This document shows, piece by piece, positions 59,844 through 64,000 of a stretch of 64,000 nucleotides of DNA; the stretch's first letter is position 1; the number at the start of each line of letters is the position of its first letter. Under the pieces are notes generated by a model. That model searched no databases. It was not told where the DNA came from and saw only the letters and a program-made list of their open reading frames with translations. Origin of the DNA: Rhynchopus euleeides (lineage: Eukaryota; Euglenozoa; Diplonemea; Diplonemida; Diplonemidae); assembly GCA_963210315.1 (NCBI GenBank), contig OY723252.1, forward strand, positions 558,001 through 622,000, given 5' to 3'. A program made the translations under genes and the position numbers.

Positions 59844-61964
59844 TCAGGTGCAGCGGCGTCTCTTGTTCTGATGCAGCTCAGGGTAGGCGGCAGCAAGGAC
59901 GTCGCTGTCGCGCCGCAGCGGGGCTGACGCGTGCACGAAGGCGTCTGGGTTCGCACGCACAGCCGTCAGCACCACCTCCTTGTCGCAGCACAGCGCTGTG
60001 GAGGCGTACTTCAGGACACATCCCTCCTGTCGCACAGCCGCCAGCACCACCTCACGCTTGTTCCGCAGTGTGGTGCGGGCGAAGCGCAGCGCACTGCCGC
60101 AACTCGTCACGGCTGCGAGGACCACCTCTTCGTCAGCACAGAAGACAGGATCGACGAACTGCAGAGCACCGCCGTGTGCACGAGCTGCTTGAAGCACAAC
60201 CGACCTGTCGCTTCGCAGTGAAGGGTCAGCGTACTGCATGGCCCTCCCGTCCTGCAAGACGGCAGCCAGTTGAAGCTCCTTGTCACGGCACAGTGAGTAA
60301 CTGGCGGAACCAAGAGCGCACCCGCACTTGCGTACGGCTGCAAGCATGAAGTCTCTGTTGCTGTAGAAGGAAGGGTCGGCGTAGTGGAGACCTTCCCCGT
60401 CACCGTGTGTGGCTGCGAGCACCACCTCCTCGTCCTTGCGGAAAGCCTCGTCAACAGATTCAAGTTGTAGCCAGGCTGACGACAGACCGGCAATCACGAC
60501 CTCACGATCCTTGCGCAGGGTGTCTGAAGCATAGCTTAAAGCAGAGCCCTTCTTCCGCACGGCTGTGATGACCAGATCTCTGTTGCTGCGGATGGAATCA
60601 TCACAGAACTGCAAGGCACATGGGTCCTGTGCCACCGCAGCAAGCTGCACCTCCGTGTCGCTACGCACGGAGGGGTGGGCGTACTGCAAGGCAAACCCAT
60701 TCAGCTTGACACACTGCAGCACGAAGTCTCTGTTGGTCTTGAGTGACTTGTCTGCGAGACCGAGCACATCTGGGTCACGCCGCACACCGGCCAGCACCAC
60801 CTCCTCGTCCATCAGGTGAGATGAGGCGTACAGCAGTGAGAGGACCTGACCCCGCCCCCTACTCTGCATGGCAGCCAGCACCACCTCCCTGTCGCCCTGC
60901 AGGGAAGGGTGGGCGTGTTGGAGTGCATCGGGCAACGTCTCGACTGACGCAAGGATGAGGTCTCGATCACAGCACAGCGACTCGTCTGCATATTCCAGCA
61001 CGTCGGCGTTCCACATCACTGCCTCGCGTTGGAAATCTGTATCGTCACGCAGCTCAGGTGATACCTCGGTGAAGGAGATGCGGCCCCAACGCAGCAAGGA
61101 CAGCACCACATCCCTATCGCCACTCAGTGTGTGAGAAGCGCTTATAACAGCGGCCAGAGGTGAGAGAACAAGCTCCTTGTCGTTGCGCAGTGCCTCACTT
61201 GAGTACTCTAGATTGCCCTGTGCTGCCATGACCACCTCCCTGTCGTTGCGGAGGGACTCACAGGCGTACCGGATTGCAAAGCGACTTGCCTGCACAGCTG
61301 CCATGACGACCTCCCTGTCGGCCTGCAGCGCTGCATCGACATACTTGAGTGCATAGCCCCAGCGCTGCACAAGAGTGAGGACGAACGGCTTGTTGCTGAG
61401 GAGTGCTGCAGATGCGCGCCTTATGTTATCGGGGCAGCGAGAGGTTGCCAGCAGCACCACGTCCTTGTCATCACGCAGGTTTTCGGAAACGTACTCCAGC
61501 CCGGATGAGTGGTGCACAGCCGCAGTGACGAGGGCCTCGTCATTCCGGAATGACTCATCCAGGTGCTCCAGCGCTTTCCCGTCATACTCCACCATAGCAA
61601 GCGCCACGTCACGCAGACGCCGTGCCCAAACGGGGATCGTCGTCATGTCGAACTTACACCATTCAAACATGCTCTTGAAAATGTCCTCACGCCTGTGCTT
61701 CTGCAGCGCCTTCACGAAGCGAGCACCCGACAAGGCGACGTGGATGGAGCAGCCCTGCGACACACCTGCGGCACCGGACAGAGGGGTGCTGTCGTGGAGC
61801 ACGTGCCCATCCACCGCCAGCTCCACGTCCTCGGCAAGCACGTCTGCAGGCGACCCGAGCACCACGTCGAGTGCCTTTGCTTTGAGATGCACCGGCGTGT
61901 CGTCCTCCCCGATGTGCACCGCATGCTGCTCCCCACACAACCTGTCCTGCAGGTACACCTCCAT
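59844..61964 (-). CDS. ubiquitin-like plus DUF4116 repeat protein (copy 3)
   Basis: A 706-residue protein with the same ubiquitin-like start and DUF4116 units as the other two copies. The ATG at 61962-61964 has G at -3 and +4, and the family similarity starts here. The final residues are ...YPELHQNKRRRCT: where copies 1 and 2 have a TAG after ELH, this copy has CAG and runs on to a basic tail, KRRR, that could act as a nuclear signal. The linker after residue 85 (KSMFEWCKF) and the middle repeats differ from the other copies. Upstream are a hydroxylase relic and the conserved cassette. Confidence 0.84.
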   Translation of the reverse strand: MEVYLQDRLCGEQHAVHIGEDDTPVHLKAKALDVVLGSPADVLAEDVELAVDGHVLHDSTPLSGAAGVSQGCSIHVALSGARFVKALQKHRREDIFKSMFEWCKFDMTTIPVWARRLRDVALAMVEYDGKALEHLDESFRNDEALVTAAVHHSSGLEYVSENLRDDKDVVLLATSRCPDNIRRASAALLSNKPFVLTLVQRWGYALKYVDAALQADREVVMAAVQASRFAIRYACESLRNDREVVMAAQGNLEYSSEALRNDKELVLSPLAAVISASHTLSGDRDVVLSLLRWGRISFTEVSPELRDDTDFQREAVMWNADVLEYADESLCCDRDLILASVETLPDALQHAHPSLQGDREVVLAAMQSRGRGQVLSLLYASSHLMDEEVVLAGVRRDPDVLGLADKSLKTNRDFVLQCVKLNGFALQYAHPSVRSDTEVQLAAVAQDPCALQFCDDSIRSNRDLVITAVRKKGSALSYASDTLRKDREVVIAGLSSAWLQLESVDEAFRKDEEVVLAATHGDGEGLHYADPSFYSNRDFMLAAVRKCGCALGSASYSLCRDKELQLAAVLQDGRAMQYADPSLRSDRSVVLQAARAHGGALQFVDPVFCADEEVVLAAVTSCGSALRFARTTLRNKREVVLAAVRQEGCVLKYASTALCCDKEVVLTAVRANPDAFVHASAPLRRDSDVLAAAYPELHQNKRRRCT

Positions 61965-62039
61965 CTCAAGATCACCTCTTCCCGTTTCCCTGTGTGTCTG
62001 CAGTGTGGGTGTGCGATGTGATGTGTGTGTGTGGCAGTC

Positions 62040-62215
62040 GCAGCGTCACAGCGGAGCCGCCCGTTTTGGGACGGAAGCTTCTTGGCGAGCGGCTTGTCAG
62101 GTGCACTGCCTAAGAAAATCATCAGCCCGTTGTTCACCCGGTACATCCGTTCTTGGGGCGGAAGCTTTCGGCGAACGGCTTCTCGAGGCAGCTGAAGGTG
62201 TACTTCCCGAGAAAG
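62040..62215 (-). pseudogene. hydroxylase gene relic (second)
   Basis: The minus strand reads DFLGKYTFSCLEKPFAESFR and then PKNG, identical to the intact hydroxylase over about 25 residues, with RVNNGL after a 12-bp deletion. It has the same structure as 7400-7572: a central coding fragment between a DUF4116 gene and the hydroxylase upstream cassette, everything else deleted. Confidence 0.72.
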
Positions 62216-62284
62216 TCGGCACACACAAGAGGGAACTCCCCGAAGTTCCTTGTTCGGGAAGCAGCAGGTGTTGGCAGTCCCCTC

Positions 62285-62500
62285 GCCTGTGTGAACACAC
62301 ACAACACAAGGTGGCTGTTGTTCCACAAGGGTGGGTGGTGGGCGGGTGGGGGGAAGTGGACTGCAATCCGCAGCCACGGGGCCCGGCGCACGTCTCGATC
62401 TGCATGCTGCTGTGGCCAGAGATGTCGTGCTTTTGAATTCTTGACAACGTGCTGCAGCACCAGAAAGAACACCCTTGTGGGCTTTCACATTGCTCCGACA
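62285..62500 (-). promoter_or_regulatory. conserved upstream cassette, block 3
   Basis: ACACAACACAAGGTGGCTGT, TCTCGATCTGCATGCTGCTG, GACAACGTGCTGCAGCAC and GGGCTTTCACATTG in the same order as 4826-5035. Confidence 0.45.
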
Positions 62501-62968
62501 CCAACAGCCACTAGCCTGTGCGAGCGCTACGATGCCCTCACACAGCACTGCAACAAGCCCGGAGACAACGGCGTCTCGCAATATTTTGTCACAATTTTTT
62601 TTACACCGCCTGCCAAGAATGTGCCCGAGCATGACCTCCCGTGAACCACACACCCAACACACGCCCGCTCTGCCCACCTTTCTTTCTTCAGCTCCGGTTC
62701 CTATGCGGAGATGGAGGCACCACCACCACCACCACCCACACCCGCTACACCCACATTTCAACTGCAATCCCCCTACTCATTGACCAGGGTGGGTTGCGGC
62801 TTATTTTTCCCTTGGGCATCGGCCAGGCCCTTTGTTGACCAGAGGCAGGCCTGGTCAAAACCCTGTCTAGGGCACCGTGTGCTACTGAGGGGCAGTAACC
62901 CACCCATCCCCCACTGGGGAAGCCTCGCCCCGTCCCCCCCCCTCCCCGCTGTTTCTCCACCCGACAAA
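62500..62968. other. gene-free stretch with CAC microsatellite
   Basis: A CACCACCACCACCACCC tract occurs near 62722-62745. No gene is recognised. Confidence 0.5.
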
Positions 62969-63083
62969 GGGGGTCTTAGCTATGGGGTGGTCATCAGTGC
63001 ATTTTTGGTGCATTTCCTGTTGAATTATAGCTGAAAACCGGCGAAGATTGACGAAGGAGATAACGACCCAGCGAAGACCCCCC
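62969..63083. mobile_element. 115-bp MITE (GGGGGTCTTAGCT ends)
   Basis: Same interior as the 21425 copy (CATCAGTGCATTTTTGGTGC, TTTCCTGTTGAATTA), ends GGGGGTCTTAGCT and AGCGAAGACCCCC, flanked by AAA on both sides. Confidence 0.8.
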
Positions 63084-64000
63084 AAAGGCAGAGTTTGGCG
63101 TGCGGGAGACCGACGTGCAACAGCCACCCCCCCCCCCCTCCCCCCTCCCCCCCCCCAGATTGATTTATTGTACAATAAAAAGAGATCTTGTTTTTTTTAA
63201 GCATTGCGAAAGCAACGCTGGGCAGCGCGGTGCTCTGGCCTGATTTTGTGGCACAATTGGGAACAGTGGATGAGGGGATGGGGAGGGTCCTGGAGGAGGG
63301 CCCCACTCCACCTCCAACAAAACCAAAAAAAACCCGGGAGGGGGGGGGGGGGGTTCGGTTGTGCTGACGACGAAATGGAGGATTGACGGAGTGGGGGTTT
63401 GATTGTCGAGAGTGTGAAGGCAAATATTGGGGCGGGGGGAGAGGGGAGGGGGGGGGGGGGGTCACAAGAACACGTTGCGGTTGCTGCCGCTTCAACCCAA
63501 CAGGCATCGCTCCACAGCCGCCAGCGCCAGTGGCAGATGACAAGATTTGTGCGGCTGGAAGGGGTGGGGGGCAGTGGTCGCGCTAAATATTGGAAAAATC
63601 ACCCAAAATTTGGAAATCGGGAGCGAAAAAACGTACCTGAAAAAGGCGCTCGTTTTTGGGCGGGGAAACCGCGTTTCGTTGCATTTCCGAGCCTCGCCCG
63701 GATCGTAGTGGGGTCATTTTGAAAAAATGGGCTTGTTTGAAGACACTCAAATTTTCCGTCCTGGTTGTCTCTACAGCATGTGATCAGTAACAACCCGGGC
63801 TAGGGGTCAGGCACCTGCTCGGAAAGCAGGGACGGGAGTTCCCCACTCAGCTCAACTGCCAACAACGCCACCAAGTAGGCAAACATGTGCCAGCTTGAGT
63901 GCCACCCCTGATACGGCGAGGGTGTAGCCTGTTCAAGACACTGATGCCAGCACTGGACGTGGGGACCCCACGAAGCATGTTGTATGTGAAACCTCGTGCA
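63084..64000. other. gene-free right end of the window
   Basis: C- and G-rich homopolymer runs, then GGATCGTAGTGGGGTCATTT at 63699-63719, a motif also near 27752 and 30247 within other repeats. No gene is recognised. Confidence 0.5.

Overview
This window looks like nuclear DNA of a eukaryotic microbe, probably an alga or other protist, in a gene-poor, transposon-rich region. Coding density is low. The few intact genes have strong Kozak-type starts (A at -3, G at +4) and no Shine-Dalgarno sites. They belong to families known from protists (ubiquitin-like/DUF4116 repeat proteins, a fatty acid hydroxylase), and the rest is LINE-type retroelements, hAT-type DNA transposons, MITEs and minisatellites. 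I cannot name the species. I saw no rRNA, tRNA or CRISPR array.

Host-like genes, all on the minus strand, come in three related blocks. Block 1 (3.7-7.8 kb) has an intact fatty acid hydroxylase, a UBL-DUF4116 gene, and an internally deleted hydroxylase relic. Block 2 (23.4-26.9 kb) has a hydroxylase copy stopped by one nonsense codon, and a second UBL-DUF4116 gene. Block 3 (59.8-62.5 kb) has a third UBL-DUF4116 gene and another hydroxylase relic. The blocks share a conserved upstream cassette. They look like pieces of an ancestral array in which hydroxylase and DUF4116 genes alternated.

The remainder is a layered transposon graveyard. A 2.09 kb perfect direct repeat (1-2090 and 8293-10382) brackets block 1. 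From 10.4 to 21.6 kb lie two 5'-truncated LINE-type elements with an unusual C-terminal extension (Cys/His-rich cluster, acidic linker, Ser/Pro repeats) and a tandem 3' tail. From 21.4 to 23.0 kb there are four nested small elements. From 27.6 to 32.1 kb there are two TIR elements with decayed or short minus-strand ORFs. Two minisatellites follow: a 17-bp array (32.2-34.7 kb) and a 31-bp array (37.8-39.9 kb). From 40 to 47.3 kb there are dispersed AT-rich repeats, a GTCCGG-rich block, an oligo(A) retroposon and a 1.5 kb long-TIR element with a possibly spliced gene. From 49.7 to 58.6 kb there is a nested set: a 1.2 kb element with 9-bp target duplication, a 206-bp inverted repeat, and a 5.5 kb element carrying an apparently intact hAT-type transposase, whose right terminal repeat holds a 329-bp MITE. 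A 1.4 kb foldback element follows.

For several insertions the window itself contains a related unoccupied site, so insertion points and target-site duplications can be read directly: the 2337-3485 element, the 56.3 kb MITE, the 45.4 kb retroposon, the 49.7 kb element and, more tentatively, the 5.5 kb hAT element. All calls come from reading the sequence by eye. No database search or alignment program was run.
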